From Brevibacillus sp. (GTDB lineage: Bacteria > Bacillota > Bacilli > Brevibacillales > Brevibacillaceae): a stretch of DNA of 5,057 nt. Under the pieces are notes generated by a model. That model was not told where the DNA came from, searched no databases, and saw only the letters and a program-made list of their open reading frames with translations. The number at the start of each line of letters is the position of its first letter. Within the stretch, counting starts at the first letter, position 1. The DNA lies in contig JARDZO010000344.1 of the NCBI GenBank assembly GCA_029240815.1, positions 1 to 5,057 of the forward strand. The letters run 5' to 3'. Of the stretch, positions 1 to 5,057 are shown piece by piece. Made by a program: the position numbers and the translations under genes.

Positions 1-390
1 GAAGTAACGGGGGTATGCAGTACCACGAATGTAGAATTGGTGAAGTCTCTGGGAGCCGAAAAGGTCATCGATTACACAAAAGAAGATTTTACGGGAAAAG
101 AAGAGCGTTATGATATCATCTTTGATGCCGTCGGGAAATGCTCGAAATCCACCTGCAAGAAAGCATTGGCACCGAACGGGACTTACTTGACAGTAGATGG
201 GCATGGGATCGCAAAGGTGCGTACCGAAGATTTACTTTTCCTCAAAGAGCTCATGGAGACGGGGAAAATAAAAGCGGTCATAGATAGACGCTATCCGTTG
301 CAGCAAATTCCGGAAGCTCACGGATATGTGGAGCAAGGGCACAAAAAAGGGAATGTAGTCATTACCGTGGAACATGATATCAAAGCCTGA
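1..390 (+). CDS. NAD(P)-dependent alcohol dehydrogenase / quinone reductase (MDR superfamily), C-terminal part
   Basis: This is the last 129 residues of a medium-chain dehydrogenase/reductase; the gene enters the window in frame at base 1, so its start and N-terminal half are missing. Seen: the second half of a Rossmann fold, with [17 protein letters not shown] (the segment after the nucleotide-binding GxGxxG region), then [23 protein letters not shown] and the C-terminal signature [20 protein letters not shown] followed by GNVVITV. These are typical of the zinc-independent quinone oxidoreductase-like MDR proteins of Bacillales, usually around 310-340 residues long. The family reduces or oxidises small carbonyls, alcohols or quinones in the cytoplasm using NAD(P)H; the substrate cannot be read from this fragment. 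A TTG at 37 is not the true start because the protein homology continues upstream of it. The DinB gene follows after 49 bases on the same strand with no clear terminator between them. Confidence 0.9.
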   Translation, partial: EVTGVCSTTNVELVKSLGAEKVIDYTKEDFTGKEERYDIIFDAVGKCSKSTCKKALAPNGTYLTVDGHGIAKVRTEDLLFLKELMETGKIKAVIDRRYPLQQIPEAHGYVEQGHKKGNVVITVEHDIKA

Positions 391-426
391 TGAAGCACTG
401 TCTTATGGTGGGAGATAGCGAAAACT

Positions 427-433
427 AGGAGGG
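427..433 (+). promoter_or_regulatory. Ribosome binding site for the GTG-started DinB gene
   Basis: AGGAGGG lies six bases before the GTG at 440. This near-perfect Shine-Dalgarno sequence decides in favour of the unusual GTG start. Confidence 0.85.
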
Positions 434-439
434 ACAAAA

Positions 440-919
440 GTGGAAGCGTTGATTGAAGAGTACGGTCGCGGATATGCGATGCTGCGAGAAGCCATCGAAG
501 GATTGAGCGAGGAAGAACTTCGTTTCAAGCCCGCACCGGATAAATGGAGCATCCATCACATTCTCATCCATGTGACGGATTCAGAGATCTTGTCCACACA
601 TCGGTTGAAAAAAGTCTTGGCTGAGGAAGAGCCGCTGCTGATTTCATTTGACCAAAACGCATGGGCGAATAGCTTGGGGTACGATCAGCTGGACCGTGAA
701 CAGTACTTGCTTCTATTCCAAATGCTGCGTTCCAGTATGCAGACTATTCTGCTTCATCTGACAAGAGCACAAAGCGAGCGTATCGGAGTGTATGCAGATG
801 CGGGGCGGTTTACGTTTAAGCAATTGTTGGAATACCGCGTCAATCATGTCCGTGACCACCTTGCCCAGATAGAACGGGTGAAGGAGGAGTATCGGCAGCA
901 AACAGGCTCGTTATTGTAG
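440..919 (+). CDS. DinB-family protein (four-helix-bundle putative metal-dependent enzyme)
   Basis: The 159-residue protein has the length and pattern of the DinB/YfiT-like superfamily, four-helix-bundle cytoplasmic proteins with a metal site made of three histidines. Seen: an N-terminal helix (about 1-22), the family signature with Trp36 and HHILIHVTDSE at 39-49, a middle helix at about 87-112, and HVRDH at 136-140 in the last helix. His44, His136 and His140 are the likely metal triad. The family includes thiol-dependent S-transferases such as bacillithiol transferases, and DNA-damage-inducible proteins, but most members have no assigned reaction and I cannot assign one here. The GTG start is supported by AGGAGGG six bases upstream; the gene ends in two tandem TAG stops. 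It is probably co-transcribed with the dehydrogenase before it, as the gap is 49 bases and shows no terminator. Two hairpins follow downstream. Confidence 0.88.
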   Translation: MEALIEEYGRGYAMLREAIEGLSEEELRFKPAPDKWSIHHILIHVTDSEILSTHRLKKVLAEEEPLLISFDQNAWANSLGYDQLDREQYLLLFQMLRSSMQTILLHLTRAQSERIGVYADAGRFTFKQLLEYRVNHVRDHLAQIERVKEEYRQQTGSLL

Positions 920-947
920 TAGAAAATGAGTTCAAAAGCACCAAATA

Positions 948-978
948 GAGGCCGCCAATACTAACTGGCAGCCTCTTT
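948..978 (+). terminator. Hairpin after the DinB gene, weak terminator candidate
   Basis: Arms GAGGCCGCCA (948-957) and TGGCAGCCTC (966-975) pair at nine of ten positions, with a C-A mismatch at 953/970, around an eight-base loop. Only three T follow the + strand stem, so termination at this hairpin alone is doubtful; it may work together with the stronger hairpin just downstream. Confidence 0.5.
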
Positions 979-983
979 GCGTT

Positions 984-1015
984 GCGCCGGAATTCAATCG
1001 GCGCCTGCTTTTTTT
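984..1015 (+). terminator. Rho-independent terminator of the dehydrogenase-DinB unit
   Basis: Perfect six-base GC-rich arms GCGCCG (984-989) and CGGCGC (999-1004) enclose a nine-base loop and are followed by CTGC and a run of seven T (1009-1015). This is the better of the two hairpins after the DinB gene and separates it from the sigma-54-type operon that follows. Confidence 0.75.
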
Positions 1016-1035
1016 GCATGCCATTCATCTACTTC

Positions 1036-1062
1036 AGTTATGCAGTAATTAATAGTTATGCA
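1036..1062 (+). repeat. Pair of AGTTATGCA direct repeats upstream of the sigma-54-type promoter
   Basis: AGTTATGCA occurs at 1036-1044 and again at 1054-1062, 18 bases apart start to start. A related inverted TTATG-N8-CATAA uses 1056-1060 and 1069-1073. If transcription starts near 1152, the repeats lie about 90-116 bases upstream, within the usual range for an enhancer-binding activator site. That role is inferred from position only. Confidence 0.35.
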
Positions 1063-1125
1063 CCAATTCATAATACAAGTTTGAAAATCGAATCAATGTT
1101 CCTGAAAAATAGGCTGTTTATTAAA

Positions 1126-1141
1126 TGGCATAATTTTTGCA
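1126..1141 (+). promoter_or_regulatory. Sigma-54 (SigL) type -24/-12 promoter of the regulator-permease-amidohydrolase operon
   Basis: TGGCATAATTTTTGCA matches the sigma-54 consensus TGGCAY-N5-TTGCW throughout, including the invariant GG (1127-1128) and GC (1139-1140) separated by exactly ten bases. Taking C1140 as -12, transcription would start near A1152, giving a leader of about 100 bases before the ATG at 1255. It lies past the upstream terminator and points towards the operon. No convincing sigma-A promoter competes with it. Sigma-54 promoters need an AAA+ enhancer-binding activator, and none is encoded in the window. Confidence 0.7.
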
Positions 1142-1158
1142 ATATTTAAAAACAGAAG

Positions 1159-1171
1159 TCGCTATAAGCGA
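1159..1171. repeat. Short palindrome TCGCT-ATA-AGCGA in the operon leader
   Basis: A perfect inverted repeat with five-base arms and a three-base centre, starting about eight bases after the predicted sigma-54 transcription start. It could be a small RNA hairpin near the 5' end or a protein site. The same 13 bases recur at 4937-4949 inside argS, which may be chance. Confidence 0.35.
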
Positions 1172-1178
1172 AGGAGGT
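1171..1178 (+). promoter_or_regulatory. Orphan Shine-Dalgarno sequence in the leader, with no start codon at the right distance
   Basis: AAGGAGGT is a full match to the 3' end of 16S rRNA but no ATG, GTG or TTG lies 5-12 bases after it; the next gene starts 77 bases away and has its own site. It lies about 20 bases after the predicted transcription start. Bacillus cry3A mRNA is known to be protected by a comparable 5' STAB-SD element; a similar role here is inference. Confidence 0.45.
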
Positions 1179-1209
1179 GCTTTCCTAAATAAAGGTACAT
1201 TCTGTTCTA

Positions 1210-1224
1210 ACTGGTCTTACCGGT
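1210..1224. promoter_or_regulatory. Candidate operator for the FadR/FCD-type regulator
   Basis: ACTGGT-CTT-ACCGGT is an inverted repeat with one mismatch in the six-base arms, and fits the TGGT-N3-ACC pattern of FadR-subfamily operators such as the PdhR box ATTGGT-N3-ACCAAT. It lies between the predicted sigma-54 start site and the ribosome site of the GntR-family gene, about +59 to +73, where a bound repressor could block elongation and give autoregulation. The same stretch also reads as an imperfect nine-base tandem repeat (1211-1219 and 1220-1228), which slightly weakens the palindrome reading. Confidence 0.5.
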
Positions 1225-1254
1225 CTGACTACTCTCGATCGAAGGAGAATCTCA

Positions 1255-1980
1255 ATGGAAGTGGTAAGTGAAACGGTACAAAAGTATGTGTCTGACCTGA
1301 TTCGAAAAAAAAATCTCCAACCAGGCGTTCAACTTCCTTCTGAACGAGAACTAGCCAAAATATTAGGTGTGGGCAGATCATCCGTGAGAGAAGCTTTGCA
1401 AGCGCTTTCTGAGAAAGGGATTATTGTAAAAAGGGCTGGGAAAGGGGTTTTTGTAAAAGGGAACCCAGTCTCAAAAGGAACTGAATTTTCGCATTCTCTA
1501 GCAATGTCTATGGATATTTCTAACTCGCTAGATCTATTGGAGGTACGGAAAGCGATTGAAGTGGAGATCGCCTCTTTAGCCGCAAAGAGAATTCAACCGC
1601 ATCACTTGCTCACTGTTGAACAATCTCTTGTCGATTTGGAAATATCCATCAAAATGGGGTCGTCCATTATTGTGCCGGATCTCGTTTTTCATGGGACTCT
1701 GGCTCAAGCTACGAATAATGAAGTGATCCTTCAGATTTATAATTCGATCTCTGAATTCTTTAAAAAAATTCGGATCGAAATGGCTGTTTATGATGATGTG
1801 CATAACGCTCTTTACTATCATCAGCAGATGTTCGCCGCCCTAAAAATAGGGGATGCAGAAAAATGCTCCAAATGGATGCGAGAACACATTGAAGATGTCC
1901 AGCGACACTATCATGAGATGTTACGGGATTTTCAAGCTGGCAGTGTAGAATTTTCACATGACCGGAGGATGATGATATGA
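1255..1980 (+). CDS. GntR-family transcriptional regulator, FadR subfamily (FCD domain)
   Basis: A 241-residue cytoplasmic, probably dimeric DNA-binding regulator of normal family length. Residues 5-70 form the winged helix-turn-helix: LQPGVQLPSERELAKILGVG, then RSSVREALQALSEKGII, with the wing at KRAGKGVFVKG. Residues about 90-222 form the all-helical FCD ligand domain, starting LDLLEVRKAIEVEIASLAA. Its metal site looks complete: Asp142 and His146 (PDLVFH), His189 (YYHQQM) and His211 (MREH). FCD regulators of this type usually sense small carboxylates or related catabolites through a bound metal; the ligand here is unknown. AAGGAG lies seven bases before the ATG. The stop overlaps the permease start as ATGA, so the two are translationally coupled. 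It most likely controls its own operon, through the inverted repeat at 1210-1224. Whether it represses or activates cannot be read from sequence. Confidence 0.93.
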   Translation: MEVVSETVQKYVSDLIRKKNLQPGVQLPSERELAKILGVGRSSVREALQALSEKGIIVKRAGKGVFVKGNPVSKGTEFSHSLAMSMDISNSLDLLEVRKAIEVEIASLAAKRIQPHHLLTVEQSLVDLEISIKMGSSIIVPDLVFHGTLAQATNNEVILQIYNSISEFFKKIRIEMAVYDDVHNALYYHQQMFAALKIGDAEKCSKWMREHIEDVQRHYHEMLRDFQAGSVEFSHDRRMMI

Positions 1981-3362
1981 AATCTGATGTAGCGATCGAT
2001 CCTGGAGAGGTGCAAGCTGAACCGGCGTTTAAAAGAATTCTTACCCTTCCAACGCTTGTCTTCTATGGACTGGCCTTTTTGGTTCCGACGACGTTATTTG
2101 ATATGTACGGGATTGTAGCCAATACCACCCATGGGATGTTCTCTTTTACCCATGCGTTGACAGCGTTGGCGATCCTGTTTACCGCATACAGCTATGGTCG
2201 TATGGTTGCTGCGTTTCCGATTTCTGGCTCGGCTTATACGTATGCTCAGCAAGCGATCAATCCGTACGTAGGATTTTTGACGGGCTGGACCGTTATGATG
2301 GATTATCTTCTTGTTCCCATGCTGTCTTATGTCATTGCTGCGAATTACATGGTAGCGCTTTTTCCTGATATATCCAAATGGGTATGGATATTCGGACTTA
2401 CTATTTTCGTTACAACAGTGAGCTATCTTGGGATCAGTTTAACCGCAAAGGTAAACAACACGATTGTGATCACTCAGATCTCCGTTATTGCGATTGTCGT
2501 CATCTTTTTGGTGAAGTACATAGCAAGTGGAGGTGGAGTCGGTACGTTCTTTCACTGGGAAACGTTTTTTAATGCAGGGGAGCTTGCTAAACCGGATGTG
2601 GGCTGGAGTGTGATTTTTACGGGTGCATCCATTCTTGTGCTGTCCTATTTCGGTTTTGATGCCGTAACGACCGTTGCTGAGGAAGCGATAAACCCACGAG
2701 TGAATGTTCCGAAGGCTGCCTTGATCATTTGTGCAGGTGCAGGGATCGTATTTACTTTTTCCTCCTATCTCATGCTGCTGGCTTGGCCGACGGGCTGGAG
2801 TGAATTTACGGATCCAGCGACAGGATCGCTTGAGCTGTTTAAAAAGATAGGGTTGGGAGTCTTAGCTGTTATCTATCCCTTTTTAACTGTGATCGGCGCG
2901 ATTGCAGGTCCATTAGCGGGACAGACCGCCTGCTCACGAATGCTGTGGAAAATGGGGCGGGAGGGCATCATTCCGAAGCGATTTTTCGGATTCATTCACC
3001 CCAAAACGGCAACCCCGACAAACAGTATATTATTCATTGGCGCGATCAGTTTAAGTGCATTGTTTCTCGATGTGACGACAGCTATTTCCCTCGTGAACTT
3101 TGGTGCATTGTCTGCGTGTACATTAGTCAATATTTCTGTCATTTTCTACTATTTCATTAAACAGAAGAAGCGTACAGGAATAGACGTACTTCGCTATCTG
3201 GTGATTCCTGCAATCGGTGCCTTGATCACGTTGTTTTTCTTGTTTAACTTGGATCCTTATGCAAAGTCTGCAGGTTTGATATGGCTTGCAATCGGGTTTG
3301 CATATTTGGCGCTAAGCACAAACTTTTTCAGAAAACTGCCGCCGGATGTGGCAATCAAGTAA
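1977..3362 (+). CDS. APC-family amino acid/polyamine permease (PuuP-like)
   Basis: A 461-residue inner-membrane transporter of usual APC length with about twelve predicted hydrophobic segments (roughly 24-46, 58-78, 98-128, 135-155, 160-180, 211-231, 247-268, 288-315, 349-366, 368-392, 405-424, 430-449). Family marks seen: YGLAFLVPTTLFDMYGIV in segment 1, FPISGSAYTYAQ then INPYVGFLTGW at 80-104, and GFDAVTTVAEEAINPRVNVP at 226-245. The first two resemble the E. coli putrescine importer PuuP, so a cation-coupled importer of an amine or amino-acid-like compound is likely; the substrate is not determined. The start overlaps the regulator's stop by four bases (ATGA), with GGAGG eight bases before the ATG, and the amidohydrolase follows after 24 bases. 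This points to import of the amidohydrolase's substrate or a precursor. Confidence 0.92.
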   Translation: MKSDVAIDPGEVQAEPAFKRILTLPTLVFYGLAFLVPTTLFDMYGIVANTTHGMFSFTHALTALAILFTAYSYGRMVAAFPISGSAYTYAQQAINPYVGFLTGWTVMMDYLLVPMLSYVIAANYMVALFPDISKWVWIFGLTIFVTTVSYLGISLTAKVNNTIVITQISVIAIVVIFLVKYIASGGGVGTFFHWETFFNAGELAKPDVGWSVIFTGASILVLSYFGFDAVTTVAEEAINPRVNVPKAALIICAGAGIVFTFSSYLMLLAWPTGWSEFTDPATGSLELFKKIGLGVLAVIYPFLTVIGAIAGPLAGQTACSRMLWKMGREGIIPKRFFGFIHPKTATPTNSILFIGAISLSALFLDVTTAISLVNFGALSACTLVNISVIFYYFIKQKKRTGIDVLRYLVIPAIGALITLFFLFNLDPYAKSAGLIWLAIGFAYLALSTNFFRKLPPDVAIK

Positions 3363-3386
3363 AGGATAGGGAAGGTAGGAACAGAT

Positions 3387-4619
3387 ATGACAGCCTCGTA
3401 TTGGTTAACCAATGTCTTGCTTGAGAGCGGACATCGTTATAAAGACGGCATGGTAGCTGAAACACTTACGGACGTATGCCATATTCGCATGGAGGATGGA
3501 AAAATAAGTAAAATCATTTCGGATGACGAGCCGATCGCTGACGATTTGCCAAAGCAGGATGCGAATCGCATGCTTATGCTGCCCGGATTCCGAGATATGC
3601 ACATCCATTTGGATAAAACCTATTACGGTGGTCCCTGGAAAGCTTGCACACCCTTTGTCAGTATATTTGGCCGAATGAAAGAAGAAGAGGAACTCATCCC
3701 GCAATTGCTCCCGGTTACAGAGGAACGGGCAAAAAAAATCCTGGAACTTCTTGTGAAAAACGGGGTAACCCAAATACGCGCCCAGTGCAATGTTGATCCT
3801 ATCAGTGGTCTAAAGAACCTGGAGGCAGTTTTGCGAGCGCTGGAATCTTATCAAGACACGCTTTCCTATGAGCTTGTTGCGTTTCCACAGCATGGACTTT
3901 TGCGCAGCCAATCGGTTGATCTAGTAAGAGAAGCCCTTCGCAGCGGAGCAACGGTCGTTGGCGGTGTTGATCCCGCAACGGTGGACGACGACATTGAAGC
4001 CTCGCTGCACACGATGATGGAGCTCGCGGTAGAGGCAAATGCGGATGTTGATTTACACCTGCACGATCCTGGTCATCTGGGGACTTATACCATGAAGCGA
4101 CTCGCTGCTCTCACTGAAGAAGCTGGATGGAAGGGAAGGGTATCCATCGGACATGCATTTGGCTTGGGTGAAGTTCCCCTGCAAGCAGCAGCAGAAACAG
4201 CGGAGATAGTAGCGCAAGCGGGTATATCCATCGCTTCAACCGTCCCTATCGACATTCCGACCATTCCCATTCCATTACTTCACAAGAAAGGGGTGCCAGT
4301 TACCTTGGTCAACGACAGCATTACCGATCACTGGGACCCTTTTGGCACAGGTGATCTCCTGTTCAAGGCCAGCTTACTGGCTGAGCGCTTCGCATGGATT
4401 GACGAGCAATCGTTAGCGCGGGCGATAGGTTTTATTACGGGCGGAAAAACGCCGCTGGGTGCAGCAGGCGAACGAGTATGGCCAATGGTTGGAGACGAAG
4501 CGAATGCCGTATTTGTCCAGGCAAGCTGTTCAGCAGAAGCCGTTGCCAGGAGAGTGAAGTGCAAAGCGACGATGTTTAAAGGGAACTATAGGAAGCGTGA
4601 GAGTCTGTTTCCGGATTAA
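3387..4619 (+). CDS. Amidohydrolase-superfamily enzyme, cytosine deaminase (CodA/AtzC)-like, substrate unknown
   Basis: A 410-residue cytoplasmic metal-dependent hydrolase of normal length. The N- and C-terminal strands (about 1-65 and 365-402) make the small beta domain around a TIM barrel. Aligned from memory with E. coli CodA: His72 and His74 (MHIHLDKT) match His61/His63; Gln168 (FPQHG) matches Gln156; His224 (LHLHD) matches His214; His256 (GHAFGL) matches His246; Asp310 (VNDS) matches Asp313; Trp316 (DHWDPFGT) matches Trp319, with the spacings kept. Asp227 stands where CodA has catalytic Glu217, and Ser311 where CodA has Asp314, which contacts cytosine. So a metal-dependent deaminase or amide/ring hydrolase is likely, but not a cytosine deaminase. 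AGGA lies six bases before the ATG; the frame is closed upstream by the permease stop. It is the last gene of the operon and is followed by a hairpin terminator. A perfect palindrome covers codons 5-9. Confidence 0.88.
   Translation: MTASYWLTNVLLESGHRYKDGMVAETLTDVCHIRMEDGKISKIISDDEPIADDLPKQDANRMLMLPGFRDMHIHLDKTYYGGPWKACTPFVSIFGRMKEEEELIPQLLPVTEERAKKILELLVKNGVTQIRAQCNVDPISGLKNLEAVLRALESYQDTLSYELVAFPQHGLLRSQSVDLVREALRSGATVVGGVDPATVDDDIEASLHTMMELAVEANADVDLHLHDPGHLGTYTMKRLAALTEEAGWKGRVSIGHAFGLGEVPLQAAAETAEIVAQAGISIASTVPIDIPTIPIPLLHKKGVPVTLVNDSITDHWDPFGTGDLLFKASLLAERFAWIDEQSLARAIGFITGGKTPLGAAGERVWPMVGDEANAVFVQASCSAEAVARRVKCKATMFKGNYRKRESLFPD
3400..3413. promoter_or_regulatory. Perfect palindrome ATTGGTTAACCAAT in the first codons of the amidohydrolase gene
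   Basis: A 14-base perfect inverted repeat 13 bases after the start of the ATG. Its ATTGGT/ACCAAT half-sites are those of known FadR-subfamily operators (PdhR box ATTGGT-N3-ACCAAT; UxuR/ExuR type ATTGGTATACCAAT), here with a two-base spacer as in the UxuR/ExuR type. It may be an internal operator of the adjacent FCD regulator; it could also be chance within codons for YWLTN. Confidence 0.4.
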
Positions 4620-4633
4620 AAGCCAAACCAATC

Positions 4634-4680
4634 AAAGACCGGGGAGCATTGAAAAGATGCTCTGACCGGTCTTTCTTGTT
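4634..4680 (+). terminator. Terminator of the amidohydrolase operon, possibly bidirectional
   Basis: Arms AAAGACCGG (4634-4642) and CCGGTCTTT (4666-4674) pair perfectly; above a small uneven internal loop, GAGCAT (4644-4649) pairs with ATGCTC (4657-4662) around a seven-base loop. T-rich CTTTCTTGTT follows. It sits 15 bases after the amidohydrolase stop, between two convergent genes. Read from the - strand the trailing sequence is less T-rich, but no better hairpin is seen for argS, so it may serve both. Confidence 0.75.
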
Positions 4681-4743
4681 CATCAATTGCCAATATCCTG
4701 CTTGATTCGGCTATCCGGAAAGACAAACGACACGGTTGTTCTC

Positions 4744-5057
4744 TTACATACGGTCAGGCGTAGGTAGCCCAAGAACGGTTAGGGCATCACGAATGGTTTC
4801 TTTGAATCGTAAGGTCAACCAAAGTCTAAATGCTTTTTGATCATCGCTTGCTTTAAGAATGGGGCATGATGCGTAGAAGTTGTTGAACAAGGTTGCCAAC
4901 TCAAAAGCGTAATTGCATACGATGTTTGGAGATAATTCGCTATAAGCGATAAATAGAGTATCTTGCCAGTTGGCTAATTGCCGTAGTAATGCGTGTTCTG
5001 CTTTTTCTATCCCATCGATTTCGCTTGGAATGAATGGTTTACTGTTCGATTCATCCT
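4744..5057 (-). CDS. argS: Arginyl-tRNA synthetase, C-terminal (anticodon-binding) part
   Basis: This is too fragmentary at the window edge to show a start. Reverse-strand translation gives 103 residues ending in LTVLGLPTPDRM and a TAA stop (4744-4746). The tail, together with ELSPNIVCNYAFELATLFNNFY then SCPILKA, is the characteristic DALR anticodon-binding domain of class I arginyl-tRNA synthetase, which charges tRNA-Arg with arginine in the cytoplasm. The catalytic domain with its HIGH-type motif lies outside the window beyond base 5057. The gene is convergent with the amidohydrolase and unrelated to it. Some Bacillales carry two ArgS paralogues; this fragment cannot show whether it is the main one. 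Confidence 0.92.
   Translation of the reverse strand, partial: DESNSKPFIPSEIDGIEKAEHALLRQLANWQDTLFIAYSELSPNIVCNYAFELATLFNNFYASCPILKASDDQKAFRLWLTLRFKETIRDALTVLGLPTPDRM

Larger units (their letters stand above)
920..1254. other. Intergenic region of 335 bases: terminators, then the control region of the next operon
   Basis: No credible gene is seen here on either strand. The first 100 bases hold two hairpins that end the upstream transcription unit. The rest is AT-rich and holds a 9-base direct repeat, a sigma-54-type promoter, an orphan Shine-Dalgarno sequence, and a candidate GntR-family operator just before the ribosome site of the regulator gene. These are listed separately. Confidence 0.75.

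Noticed and set aside
37..39. TTG as the start of the dehydrogenase gene
   Set aside because: Family homology ([19 protein letters not shown]) continues in frame to base 1, so the gene simply enters from outside the window.
713..1028. Two open frames of 62 residues on the - strand over the DinB gene end and its terminators
   Set aside because: They run antisense to a well-supported gene or across hairpin terminators, lack ribosome sites I could see, and encode low-plausibility proteins.
1069..1134. Sigma-A promoters using CATAAT at 1069-1074 or 1129-1134 as the -10 box
   Set aside because: No acceptable -35 hexamer lies 16-18 bases upstream of either; the second is embedded in the far better sigma-54 match.
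1576..1957. Antisense open frames inside the GntR-family gene
   Set aside because: Shadows of a gene with clear winged-helix and FCD motifs; no family resemblance of their own.
2378..3160. Two + strand out-of-frame open frames inside the permease gene
   Set aside because: No ribosome site or recognisable domain, and the permease frame is intact throughout.
3405..4564. Four antisense open frames of 61-122 residues inside the amidohydrolase gene
   Set aside because: The + strand frame carries complete catalytic motifs with conserved spacing; the antisense products look like by-products of its codon use.
4813..4820. GGT-CA-ACC inverted repeat as a further GntR-type operator
   Set aside because: Short three-base half-sites inside the argS coding sequence; expected often by chance.
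1..5057. Mobile element, attachment site, CRISPR array or RNA gene
   Set aside because: No transposase or integrase motif, flanking terminal repeats, spaced repeat array, tRNA or rRNA-like stretch is visible on either strand.

Overview
The window looks like chromosomal DNA from a low- to mid-GC spore-former relative in the Bacillales. Brevibacillus or another Paenibacillaceae member is my guess, from the style of the proteins, the strong AGGAGG ribosome sites and the Firmicutes-type ArgS tail; no marker settles the genus. I see no mobile element, CRISPR array, rRNA or tRNA.

Layout. Bases 1-390 are the 3' end of a medium-chain zinc-less type alcohol dehydrogenase/quinone reductase on the + strand. 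A DinB-family protein (440-919, GTG start) follows after 49 bases. A non-coding stretch of 335 bases (920-1254) then holds two hairpins, the second a good intrinsic terminator, and after them a regulatory region for the next unit. A three-gene unit follows on the + strand: a FadR/FCD-type GntR regulator (1255-1980), a 12-segment APC permease (1977-3362, overlapping the regulator by ATGA) and a cytosine-deaminase-like amidohydrolase (3387-4619). A hairpin at 4634-4674 closes this unit. The last 314 bases are the C-terminal end of arginyl-tRNA synthetase, convergent on the - strand.

How it fits together. The three central genes read as a small uptake-and-hydrolysis operon. The permease would import an amine-, amino-acid- or heterocycle-like compound, the amidohydrolase would deaminate or hydrolyse it, and the FCD regulator would sense the compound or a product. 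The most striking signal is upstream: TGGCATAATTTTTGCA at 1126-1141 has the exact GG-N10-GC geometry of a sigma-54 (SigL) promoter. This would tie the operon to nitrogen or carbon scavenging under an enhancer-binding activator that is not encoded in the window. Between that promoter and the first gene lie a candidate FCD-regulator operator (ACTGGT-N3-ACCGGT) and an orphan perfect Shine-Dalgarno sequence. A second, perfect ATTGGTTAACCAAT palindrome sits in the first codons of the amidohydrolase gene. The amidohydrolase keeps the metal-binding residues of the cytosine deaminase family but departs from E. coli CodA at the catalytic Glu and at the cytosine-recognising Asp, so its substrate is probably not cytosine.
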